Shown here: piece after piece, positions 1-5,469 of the stretch | How positions within the stretch are numbered: position 1 is the first letter of the stretch | Layout of the letters: the number at the start of each line of letters is the position of its first letter | DNA from: Trueperella sp. | GTDB taxonomy: Bacteria > Actinomycetota > Actinomycetes > Actinomycetales > Actinomycetaceae | NCBI GenBank assembly: GCA_012727825.1 | Contig: JAAYGH010000087.1 | Span: 1 to 5,469 of the forward strand | Reading direction: 5' to 3' | Length of the DNA stretch: 5,469 bases | Made by a program: the position numbers and the translations under genes | The notes under the pieces: generated by a model | The model's input: the letters and a program-made list of their open reading frames with translations, nothing else | What the model was told of the DNA's origin: nothing | Databases searched by the model: none

Positions 1-2918
1 ACCTCACACTGAGATTGGGATGCCTCGACTGTGATTGTGAAGGTCGACGATGCCGTGCGGGGCATTCCCGTTCCATCGTCGGCTTCCGTGATGGTCACCG
101 TGACGTCGAACGTGGCTGTCTCAGAGCTACCGACAGCAGGCGTACCAGTAATCGTTCCGGTAGCCGGATCGATGTCAAGACCTGCAGGAAGTCCCTCCGC
201 CGTGAACGTGTCGTCCAGCAATGGATCGTTGCCCGTCGTCGTGAACTCAATTGGTTCGATTGCCGTGCCGTCGGTTGCGGTCACATCCTCAACGTCGCTG
301 AGCGTCACCTCGAACGGCAAGTTCTCCTCGAGGTAGGTCAGCGAGAAGTTGACGTAGGAGATGTTGTTCCAGATGTTCGGCTCCATGAGCAGGCCGATCT
401 TTCCATCTGGCTGAACAGCCATGGTCGTATAGCCGGTTCCGCCTTCGCGGATTTGTTTGGACACGGGCCAGCTTTCGCCGTCGTCGTAGGACATGGAGAC
501 ATGACCGTCGACGCGGCTCCAATGGTTCTTCGTATTCGAGAACAGAAGCACCTTCGAGCGCAGCGTCCCCTCGCTTGCAGTGGGGAACGGGCGGATCAAC
601 TGGGCGTTGTTCTGCGAATCTTGGAGTTCTTTATCGATGCGGTACTCGCCCCAGTTCATGCCACCATCTTCAGAGATGGCAACCAGGCGGTAGCCCCCAC
701 CGTGGGAGCTACTCGGGATGCGCGAGTTCAGCATGAGGCGCCCGTCCGACAGTTCAGCGACCTTATTTTCGTCGTAGTTCCAGCGGAAGCCATCGGTGCC
801 TTCGGTGTCAGAGGCGAAGTTTCCACCCTGCCACGTCTTGCCGTGATCGTCGGAGAAAATCGTGATGGCCAGGAAGCCACCGCCTACCTTCTGGCATGCG
901 GCCTGCTGAAGCAAACGGCCCTTGTATGGCTCGTACTGCTTCTGCGTGCCAGCACCCGAGGTGGCGAAGCAACCCGTGAAGTCGCTCGCGCGTTCACCGA
1001 GCACATCGTCTGTGATCGTGCGCAGCTCCCACGTGTAGCCGTCATCGGTCGAATTCGCCACGGTGAAGTTCATCGTGCGGCGATGAGTCTCATCAATCGT
1101 CCCGTCCTCGTTGAAAGCGTACGACGGTGAGTTCGGTAGGCCAGCGTCAAGCGAGCCCACAAAGAAATTGAAGATCTCGCCCGTGTCGTAGTCCACCACA
1201 TATGACGGATCTGACCAGCCGTAACGCTCACCTGCCGGAGCGACGTTACCCTCGGCGATCGTCGTCATCGGACCCCAGGTTTCGCCTCCATCGTGCGAGC
1301 GGCGCTGAACGATCGAGTTCTCATTCGGAGAGTCTCCACCGCCCCACGCACCATTGGTGGGGCGCAAATCATAGGAAGCGAGGATGTCGCCGTTCGAGGC
1401 AATCGCGATCGCCGGAATACGGATGTTGTATTCGCCCGCCACGTGTTCCTCGATCATCACCATCTCCGACAATTCCGGTGCCAGGCTCGGATCTGCGTTC
1501 GGGGCCGGGAACGGTGTGGCGTCTGGCCACACCGTGGGGGTGGGTGTGGCGGCCGTTGCCGTTGCGCCGCCTGTGCGTTCGCCGGCGGTTGCGCTGACGA
1601 CGACAGTGAGCTCGGCTTGGCCACGCTCAAGATCGTCGCTCGTCACCGTGTAAGTCAGCTCGTCGCACACAAGCGATTCACCAGGTGCGATGTCGCCGGC
1701 ACAGGTCAGAGCGTCGTCGTTGAGCGAAACGCTGACCTGCTCCTCGAACACATTTGTGATTGTTAGCGCGGCCGTGAGTTCGTCTCCAGCGGAGTAGGAC
1801 TCATTGCCGATGCCGCCGGTAAATTCGAAGGAATCGATCGTGACGAGTCGCGGAGCGACGAGCACAGGATCGCCCACGAATGGCTTTAGCTCAACGGCGG
1901 GGCCAGAATAGCCGGTCGTGCCGTAGATTTGGAACGTCATCGACGGCGTGAAACTACCGACCTCTAGATCCTCTTCAGTCACTGTGTGGGTGGCGACTGA
2001 GCAGGGCTGGGTGTCGCCCGCGGCAAGCGCACTCCACTTGCAACTAGTCCAGTTGTCGAGGTTCGAATCAACCGACTCGAACGAGCGTGTCACACCCGTG
2101 TCGTTCGTGACCTGAAGATTAAAACGAATCGTATCGCCGAGTTCGAAAGCCAGACCCTCGGGTTTGGGATTCAGGACGCTGAACGCTGCTGGAGGTTCAG
2201 GAAGCGGTCCGGGCTCGTCCACCTCGAGATTCTCAATTGTTGTAGGAACCTCCTCGGCAGTGAGCGCCCGGTTGTAGACCTTGAGTTCATCGACGAGGCC
2301 CGTGAAGTTCTCGCCGCCGAGGATATCAGCCGGAAATGCGACCGGGTTTTGAATGGCCCACGACTTATTCTCGCGAAGTTCGCCGTTCATGTAGAGGGAG
2401 AGGCCGACGGTTGAGCTTTGGGTCCATGTGATGTGAGTCCACTCGTCGTTTGGCAGAGTGTGCTCGTAGGTGAGAAATCCGCCCGTTCCGGAATGCACGT
2501 ACATGCCCATCTTGTCGCCTCTCGCCGCGTTGATGCGCTGCGAAATCGCGCGCTCGCCGTCGGCGGACTCTAAGATGTTCGACTTGTCGGAAGCCGTGGG
2601 TGCCTTGACCCAGAAGCCAACTGTCCAGTCAGCCTCCAGATCAGGAGTTGGGAACGTGACCGAGTTGCCGTCCACGATCGAGGCGGCGTTACCGACATTT
2701 CCCTCCACGATGGGGACCTCGCCGGTCAATTCACCAGAGCGATCACCCCACGAATCTGTGACGGCGTCGTCGTCGAAGGAGTAATACGAAACTTGTGCAT
2801 CGGACAGATCGGGTGCATCGTCCGCAGCAGCGATAGGAGCGAACGGCGTAAGGATTAATGCGCCGGCGCTTGCGATGGCGAGGCTAAAACGCCTTCGCCA
2901 TGAGGGAGTGGATGTCAT
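1..2918 (-). CDS. nanH: Secreted multidomain exo-alpha-sialidase (neuraminidase, GH33), 3' end off the left edge
   Basis: This enzyme should release terminal sialic acids from host glycoproteins and glycolipids outside the cell. The frame is open for 972 codons with no stop inside the window. Residues 1-32 look like a signal peptide: RRR at 8-10, a hydrophobic core, and an Ala-rich cleavage site after A32. A LamG/concanavalin-like domain spans about 40-224 and ends VDELKVYNRALTAEEV. Two Ig-like domains with paired cysteines follow at about 246-345 and 359-450, then a Pro/Thr linker at about 455-485. The catalytic propeller (about 487-850) has the RIP motif (R500) and five Asp boxes at 541, 623, 689, 749 and 810. 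By recalled alignment with Micromonospora NedA, the catalytic residues are R500, D529, E717, R733, R802 and Y830. A PIG/cadherin-like domain starts near 865 (GLPAGLDIDPATGTITGTP at 909-927). The ATG is supported by the signal peptide and by AAAGGTGG upstream. Any LPXTG anchor would lie beyond the window. The symbol nanH is the generic name; paralogues such as nanP cannot be excluded. Confidence 0.95.
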   Translation of the reverse strand, partial: MTSTPSWRRRFSLAIASAGALILTPFAPIAAADDAPDLSDAQVSYYSFDDDAVTDSWGDRSGELTGEVPIVEGNVGNAASIVDGNSVTFPTPDLEADWTVGFWVKAPTASDKSNILESADGERAISQRINAARGDKMGMYVHSGTGGFLTYEHTLPNDEWTHITWTQSSTVGLSLYMNGELRENKSWAIQNPVAFPADILGGENFTGLVDELKVYNRALTAEEVPTTIENLEVDEPGPLPEPPAAFSVLNPKPEGLAFELGDTIRFNLQVTNDTGVTRSFESVDSNLDNWTSCKWSALAAGDTQPCSVATHTVTEEDLEVGSFTPSMTFQIYGTTGYSGPAVELKPFVGDPVLVAPRLVTIDSFEFTGGIGNESYSAGDELTAALTITNVFEEQVSVSLNDDALTCAGDIAPGESLVCDELTYTVTSDDLERGQAELTVVVSATAGERTGGATATAATPTPTVWPDATPFPAPNADPSLAPELSEMVMIEEHVAGEYNIRIPAIAIASNGDILASYDLRPTNGAWGGGDSPNENSIVQRRSHDGGETWGPMTTIAEGNVAPAGERYGWSDPSYVVDYDTGEIFNFFVGSLDAGLPNSPSYAFNEDGTIDETHRRTMNFTVANSTDDGYTWELRTITDDVLGERASDFTGCFATSGAGTQKQYEPYKGRLLQQAACQKVGGGFLAITIFSDDHGKTWQGGNFASDTEGTDGFRWNYDENKVAELSDGRLMLNSRIPSSSHGGGYRLVAISEDGGMNWGEYRIDKELQDSQNNAQLIRPFPTASEGTLRSKVLLFSNTKNHWSRVDGHVSMSYDDGESWPVSKQIREGGTGYTTMAVQPDGKIGLLMEPNIWNNISYVNFSLTYLEENLPFEVTLSDVEDVTATDGTAIEPIEFTTTGNDPLLDDTFTAEGLPAGLDIDPATGTITGTPAVGSSETATFDVTVTITEADDGTGMPRTASSTFTITVEASQSQCE
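1511..1535. repeat. Perfect 10-bp inverted repeat inside the sialidase linker
   Basis: ACGGTGTGGC at 1511-1520 and GCCACACCGT at 1526-1535 are perfect inverted arms around a 5-nt loop. The repeat lies inside the coding region for the Pro/Thr linker before the catalytic domain (residues of about 462-470). A further copy of GGTGTGGCG at 1543-1551 makes a partial direct repeat. There is no U-tract, so it is not a terminator. It may simply reflect Thr/Pro/Ala codon use. Confidence 0.5.
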
Positions 2919-2922
2919 GAGA

Positions 2923-2930
2923 CCACCTTT
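2923..2930 (-). promoter_or_regulatory. Ribosome binding site of the sialidase gene
   Basis: The minus strand reads AAAGGTGG, then TCTC, then ATG. This is a near-consensus Shine-Dalgarno sequence with one mismatch to AAAGGAGG. It fixes the ATG at 2918 as the start, and the signal peptide begins directly from that codon. Confidence 0.8.
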
Positions 2931-2954
2931 CGCGTCATTGCGAGTTGAATGTAC

Positions 2955-2972
2955 GGTGCCGGGGGAGGCACC
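2955..2972 (-). promoter_or_regulatory. GC-rich hairpin in the sialidase mRNA leader
   Basis: On the minus strand GGTGCC and GGCACC form a perfect 6-bp stem around the 6-nt loop TCCCCC. It lies between the predicted transcription start and the ribosome binding site. There is no U-tract after it, so it is not an intrinsic terminator. Its 3' arm contains CACC, which could alternatively pair with GGTG of the Shine-Dalgarno at 2923-2930. A role in stability or translation control is inference only. Confidence 0.4.
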
Positions 2973-2979
2973 TATTCCT

Positions 2980-2996
2980 CAGTTGTCAGACAACTG
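2980..2996. promoter_or_regulatory. Perfect 17-bp palindrome, probable repressor operator of the sialidase
   Basis: The sequence CAGTTGTCAGACAACTG has perfect 8-bp arms around one central base. Its core TTGTCAGACAA matches TNGTNNNACNA, the consensus known for FCD/FadR-type GntR regulators. It begins 8 nt downstream of the proposed -10 box of the sialidase promoter, so a bound repressor would sit on or just after the transcription start. Several actinobacterial sialic acid and sugar-acid regulators belong to this family, so a NanR-like regulator is an attractive guess. No regulator gene is in the window. On the plus strand the palindrome runs into GGTTTTTT and so superficially resembles a terminator, but no plus-strand gene leads into it. 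Confidence 0.6.
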
Positions 2997-3004
2997 GTTT
3001 TTTG

Positions 3005-3034
3005 AGTCTATGTGGTCGCAGTGTGATATTTCAA
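3005..3034 (-). promoter_or_regulatory. Predicted sigma70-type promoter of the sialidase
   Basis: The minus strand carries TTGAAA at 3034-3029 as the -35 box (5 of 6 to TTGACA) and TAGACT at 3010-3005 as the -10 box (4 of 6 to TATAAT), with an 18-nt spacer. Transcription would start near 2998, giving a leader of about 80 nt that contains the palindrome and the GC-rich hairpin. This was called by eye from consensus matches and is not experimentally supported. Confidence 0.5.
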
Positions 3035-3086
3035 TAGCATTTGCGCAGGTCGCCGCGTCCTAATGCGCCGAAAATGCGCTAATGGG

Positions 3087-3230
3087 TTAATTCACCCAGA
3101 GGAGGCCTATGACGATCGCGACGACGAAGATCAGTCCCATCAGCGCCGCAACGGTGGCGAAGCGATGGTTTCGCGGGTCAAAGCGACCGTGCTTGTCCGG
3201 TTCTTGCGGGTTTCTCGGATGCTTGGACAT
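3087..3230 (-). CDS. Small single-pass membrane protein, 47 residues, unknown function
   Basis: I do not recognise this protein. It has a charged, proline-containing N-terminal part (residues 1-24, beginning MSKHPRNPQEPDKHGRF) and one strongly hydrophobic helix from about A25 to L44, ending LLWVN. The positive N-terminal half suggests that it stays in the cytoplasm, with the helix in the membrane and almost nothing outside. The ATG at 3230 has only a weak GAAAG (3241-3237) as a ribosome binding site. It lies 65 nt downstream of the carbonic anhydrase on the same strand, with no clear promoter or terminator between them, so co-transcription is possible. The coherent charged-then-hydrophobic layout, in a gap otherwise without a minus-strand gene, argues that it is real. 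The plus-strand frame over the same DNA has no such features. Confidence 0.7.
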   Translation of the reverse strand: MSKHPRNPQEPDKHGRFDPRNHRFATVAALMGLIFVVAIVIGLLWVN

Positions 3231-3295
3231 CGAAATCTTTCGTTGGATGGATGACTGATCTCAGTGTAGGCGTTCAACGGCGAGGCGAGGCGCAG

Positions 3296-3949
3296 TCACG
3301 GCAGGATCACCGACAGGAGTTCAGCCTTGCCCGAACGAAGGTCGTAGTGCATGGTTGCGAGGCCGAGCGTCTGGTCGGTTAAGCCATCACGCAGGGGGCC
3401 GCATCGAGCGGCGAGGCGCGCCGACATGTTCGTCAGGTGCCGACGCTCGACGTCGCCAGTATTCACATGCCCTCCCTCACTCGCCGCTCGAATTGCGGGA
3501 GCCACCGAGTTCACGAGGTAATTGGGAGAAATATGGGAGTTTGGATCCTTGACATGCGTTAGCTCGTCCACGGCCGCGGCGATCGCGCCGCAGTTTTCGT
3601 GCCCGACGACCACCACGAGCGACACGTTGAGCACGTCAATCGCATAGCTAAGGGAACCGAGCACTGACTCGTCCACGATATGGCCGGCGGTGCGCATCAC
3701 GAATAAATCCCCGAGTCCCACGTCGAACACGATTTCGGTGGGCACGCGCGAATCAGAACAGCCGAGCACTGCCGCAATGGGGCGTTGCCTATCGTGCAGG
3801 TATCGGCGCCACTGCGCGGTTTGGTGAGGACGCGTGGCATTGCCATTCGCAAATCGCTCGTTTCCATCGATAAGCGACGTGAGCGCTGCCGACGCCGCAG
3901 TGAGTGGAGTGTGATGCACGTGCCTCATGGCTTCATCTGAACAGTTCAT
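3296..3949 (-). CDS. Beta-class carbonic anhydrase
   Basis: A cytoplasmic zinc enzyme that interconverts CO2 and bicarbonate, supplying bicarbonate for carboxylation reactions and buffering pH. At 217 residues it has the usual family length and is complete. The zinc ligands are C64 in CSDSR (64-68), H117 and C120 in HENC (117-120). D66 and R68 form the conserved Asp-Arg dyad. The stretch from GLGDLFVMRTAGH (78-90) through SVLGSLSYA to the VVVVGHENCGA core is typical of the family and close to my memory of the mycobacterial enzyme Rv3588c. The ATG at 3949 is preferred because GAAGGA lies 4 nt upstream; the next in-frame ATG (M8) has a poorer site. The gene follows the 117-residue gene by 33 nt without an evident terminator, so it is probably in the murJ operon. 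Confidence 0.95.
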   Translation of the reverse strand: MNCSDEAMRHVHHTPLTAASAALTSLIDGNERFANGNATRPHQTAQWRRYLHDRQRPIAAVLGCSDSRVPTEIVFDVGLGDLFVMRTAGHIVDESVLGSLSYAIDVLNVSLVVVVGHENCGAIAAAVDELTHVKDPNSHISPNYLVNSVAPAIRAASEGGHVNTGDVERRHLTNMSARLAARCGPLRDGLTDQTLGLATMHYDLRSGKAELLSVILP

Positions 3950-3953
3950 GGTG

Positions 3954-3959
3954 TCCTTC
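3954..3959 (-). promoter_or_regulatory. Ribosome binding site of the carbonic anhydrase gene
   Basis: The minus strand reads GAAGGA, then CACC, then ATG. The match and short spacing decide in favour of the start at 3949 over the in-frame ATG seven codons later. Confidence 0.6.
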
Positions 3960-3982
3960 GTGTGAACGTGTTGAGCCCGAAG

Positions 3983-4336
3983 CTAAGACTCAAAGTTAAC
4001 ATTCGGATCCCACACGTCGATAGTCGTGACGAATATTGGGCTTCCGTTCTTCAGCGTGATGAGTTTCAACGACGACGGTATGAGGCTTTCGCCCACATCC
4101 GTGGGCTGGCAGTAGTACCCAGTGAGCCGACCGTCAGCCAGGCGCTGGCGCGCCATCGAATCGAACTTGTTCTTTTCGAGTGCGGCCTGCATGGGTAGGA
4201 AACGCGAATCTGTTTCGAGTTCGGATCCGCCAAATTCGGCGGGGTAGAGATAGAACTTGACGAGCAGGCCGTTATCGAGCAGCTCTTCTGCCTGCGTGCG
4301 AGAGGTCACTGACGCGGGATCGAAATGGTTGGTCAT
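3983..4336 (-). CDS. Hypothetical 117-residue protein translationally coupled to murJ
   Basis: I do not recognise the family. The protein appears soluble: there is no signal peptide and no membrane segment. It is a mixed-charge, apparently globular sequence with VKFYLYPAEFGG at about 26-37, a charged central helix-like part (MQAALEKNKFDSMARQRLADG, from about 49) and a beta-rich end (SLKLITLKNGSPIFVTTIDVWD). Only one cysteine is visible (in YYCQP). The start ATG shares ATGA with the murJ stop codon, and AAGG lies about 7 nt before it inside murJ, both signs of translational coupling. The carbonic anhydrase follows 33 nt downstream. The context hints at a link to envelope synthesis, but the sequence gives no function. 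Confidence 0.8.
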   Translation of the reverse strand: MTNHFDPASVTSRTQAEELLDNGLLVKFYLYPAEFGGSELETDSRFLPMQAALEKNKFDSMARQRLADGRLTGYYCQPTDVGESLIPSSLKLITLKNGSPIFVTTIDVWDPNVNFES

Positions 4337-5469
4337 CGGCCGACCTTGCGCCTCAACTTTTTCACGATGGTTTCCAATGGTGAGAGGATGTGGGCCACCT
4401 CGGCCACCCTCAACAAGTACGCCAGTATCAGGTAGATGACGACGGTGATCGATCCACCCACAAGGATTGCCCCCAACGCAGCCGGTACGGACGTGGCCAC
4501 GGAATCAAGCCCGAACATGTTGACCCACAGCCAGCCCACACACCCCGCCACAGTTGCGGCGATCGCGAGGCGCACGTGGGTAGAAATCAACTGGGCGTCG
4601 TCGAACCCGCCGATGCGTTTGCGTAGGACGAGGTACATGACGATGCCTGCGAGGGTGTTCGTCAGGGCCATGGTCAGCGCGATGCCCACAACCACCCATC
4701 GCGGAGGGAGGAGCATCGAGGCGCTGTAGCCAATGACCCCGAGGATCTGCCATGGCAAGCCGATGAAAAAGGCGCCGCGCGTGTCCTCGAGCGCGTAGTA
4801 AACGCGGTTGAAAACAGTCGTGGCACCCACGCCGATGAGCCCGAGTGTCATCGCGGCAAGCACGGGGGCAAGGGATCGGATCTCGGCAGTGCTGACGAAC
4901 GGCAACATGACGCGCGAAAGGGGCAATGACAGCGCGATTAATCCGGCGCCGGCAAGGAAATTGAATGTCGCCACGATGCGCAGGGTTTGCGACGTGATCG
5001 TGGCGAGCGTCGAGTGTTGACCATGTGCGGCCGCGCGTGCCATCCGAGTGAAGACTGCCGTGGTGACCGAGACGGTAATGAGCGAGGTCGGCAACGAATA
5101 CAGGGCGTAAGCCGCCGTGTAGGCGGCGTTCGAGGCCACTTCTGACACGGGGATGCCCATCTCGAGTGCGCGGGTTGTGGCGCCGGCAGCCGCAGTGGTT
5201 TGCAAAATTGTGGGCACAAGACCCAGCGTGACCGCGGCCAAAATCCACATTGAGGCTCGTCCCGCACGGCCAAGGCCCGAATTGCGCCACTGGAAATCAG
5301 GGCGGAATCGAATGCCTACCTTGCGCAGGGGAATGATGAGGATGAGCGCCTGGACAATGATGCCAAGTGTTGACACCGCTGCGAGGGTATTTGCGCGCGT
5401 GCCCATCCAGGCCGCCGCGGCAGATGGATCGGTGGCGTTCTCCGGCCCCCAGATCGCCAAGATGACGAG
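4333..5469 (-). CDS. murJ: Lipid II flippase MurJ (MviN family), C-terminal 378 residues, 5' end off the right edge
   Basis: MurJ is an inner-membrane flippase of the MOP superfamily that moves the peptidoglycan precursor lipid II to the outer face of the membrane. The frame is open to the window edge; the TTG at 5460 is an internal Leu codon, not a start. Family proteins are roughly 500-550 residues with 14 helices, so about the first 150 residues are missing. Nine hydrophobic helices are visible at fragment residues of about 29-47, 72-93, 114-138, 162-182, 199-219, 231-253, 257-281, 299-317 and 328-352. Family-like stretches are GLGRAGRASMWIL (65-77), NAAYTAAYALYSLP (114-127) and FNRVYYALEDTRG (220-232), the last matching the conserved RxxxAxxDT segment. 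The protein stops shortly after the last helix with a basic tail (KKLRRKVGR), so it lacks the C-terminal pseudokinase extension of mycobacterial MviN. Its stop overlaps the start of the next gene. Confidence 0.93.
   Translation of the reverse strand, partial: LVILAIWGPENATDPSAAAAWMGTRANTLAAVSTLGIIVQALILIIPLRKVGIRFRPDFQWRNSGLGRAGRASMWILAAVTLGLVPTILQTTAAAGATTRALEMGIPVSEVASNAAYTAAYALYSLPTSLITVSVTTAVFTRMARAAAHGQHSTLATITSQTLRIVATFNFLAGAGLIALSLPLSRVMLPFVSTAEIRSLAPVLAAMTLGLIGVGATTVFNRVYYALEDTRGAFFIGLPWQILGVIGYSASMLLPPRWVVVGIALTMALTNTLAGIVMYLVLRKRIGGFDDAQLISTHVRLAIAATVAGCVGWLWVNMFGLDSVATSVPAALGAILVGGSITVVIYLILAYLLRVAEVAHILSPLETIVKKLRRKVGR

Noticed and set aside
15..1130. Long plus-strand open frame (371 codons)
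   Set aside because: It lies opposite the sialidase catalytic domain, its translation is rich in Arg/Val/His with no recognisable domain, and the minus-strand frame shows five Asp boxes and the catalytic residues. It is a shadow.
2980..3004. Intrinsic terminator on the plus strand (palindrome followed by GGTTTTTTG)
   Set aside because: No plus-strand gene leads into it, the stem is only moderately GC-rich with a very small loop, and its position at the sialidase promoter fits an operator better.
3061..3080. Repeated AATGCGC motif upstream of the sialidase promoter
   Set aside because: Two copies of a 7-mer with a 4-nt gap are the only regularity, and the possible stem is only 4 bp. Not enough for an iteron or operator claim.
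3083..3098. Terminator at the end of the 47-residue gene
   Set aside because: TGGGT and ACCCA give only a 5-bp stem with an imperfect centre overlapping the stop codon, and the following bases are not a U-tract. Too weak to call.
3063..3254. Plus-strand open frame of 63 codons opposite the small membrane protein
   Set aside because: Highly charged sequence without a hydrophobic segment or convincing ribosome binding site. The minus-strand reading has a clear membrane helix.
4505..5290. Minus-strand open frame of 261 codons inside murJ
   Set aside because: It is a different frame of the same strand, very rich in Arg/His/Pro, with no membrane helices. The murJ frame shows nine helices and family motifs.
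5458..5460. TTG as the start of the murJ gene
   Set aside because: The frame stays open to the edge of the window, and the visible part corresponds to the C-terminal three quarters of MurJ. This Leu codon is internal.
1..5469. Mobile element, CRISPR array, tRNA or rRNA
   Set aside because: No transposase or integrase motifs, no regularly spaced repeats, no cloverleaf or rRNA-like sequence seen on either strand.

Overview
The window reads as chromosome from a moderately GC-rich Gram-positive actinobacterium. Every supportable gene lies on the minus strand. The secreted sialidase most resembles actinobacterial GH33 enzymes of the Micromonospora viridifaciens type, and the MurJ fragment carries an actinobacterial-looking GLGRAGRASMWIL stretch. 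A host-associated member of the Actinomycetaceae (Trueperella, Arcanobacterium or Actinomyces type) is my best guess. That is inference, because no rRNA or other taxonomic marker is present.

Read in the direction of transcription (right to left), the layout is as follows. (1) 5469-4333: the C-terminal 378 residues of the lipid II flippase MurJ, with the N-terminus off the right edge. (2) 4336-3983: a 117-residue protein of unknown function whose ATG overlaps the murJ stop codon (ATGA). (3) 3949-3296: a complete beta-class carbonic anhydrase with all zinc ligands. (4) 3230-3087: a 47-residue single-pass membrane protein. (5) 3086-2919: an intergenic control region with a plausible sigma70-type promoter, a perfect 17-bp palindrome just downstream of the predicted transcription start, and a GC-rich leader hairpin. 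(6) 2918-1: a large secreted multidomain exo-alpha-sialidase with at least 972 residues and its C-terminus off the left edge.

The left half of the window is therefore not empty. It is one uninterrupted minus-strand reading frame that has no stop inside the window. The many plus-strand open frames across it are shadows.

The genes fall into two apparent units. murJ, the 117-residue gene, the carbonic anhydrase and perhaps the small membrane protein are closely spaced and could be one housekeeping operon for cell envelope and CO2/bicarbonate metabolism. The sialidase has its own promoter and probable operator. The palindrome fits the consensus of FCD-type GntR repressors, which suggests control by sialic acid or another catabolite. 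I see no tRNA, rRNA, CRISPR array, insertion sequence or integrase. The most notable items are the sialidase operator and leader, the two small unknown proteins, and the domain architecture of the sialidase.
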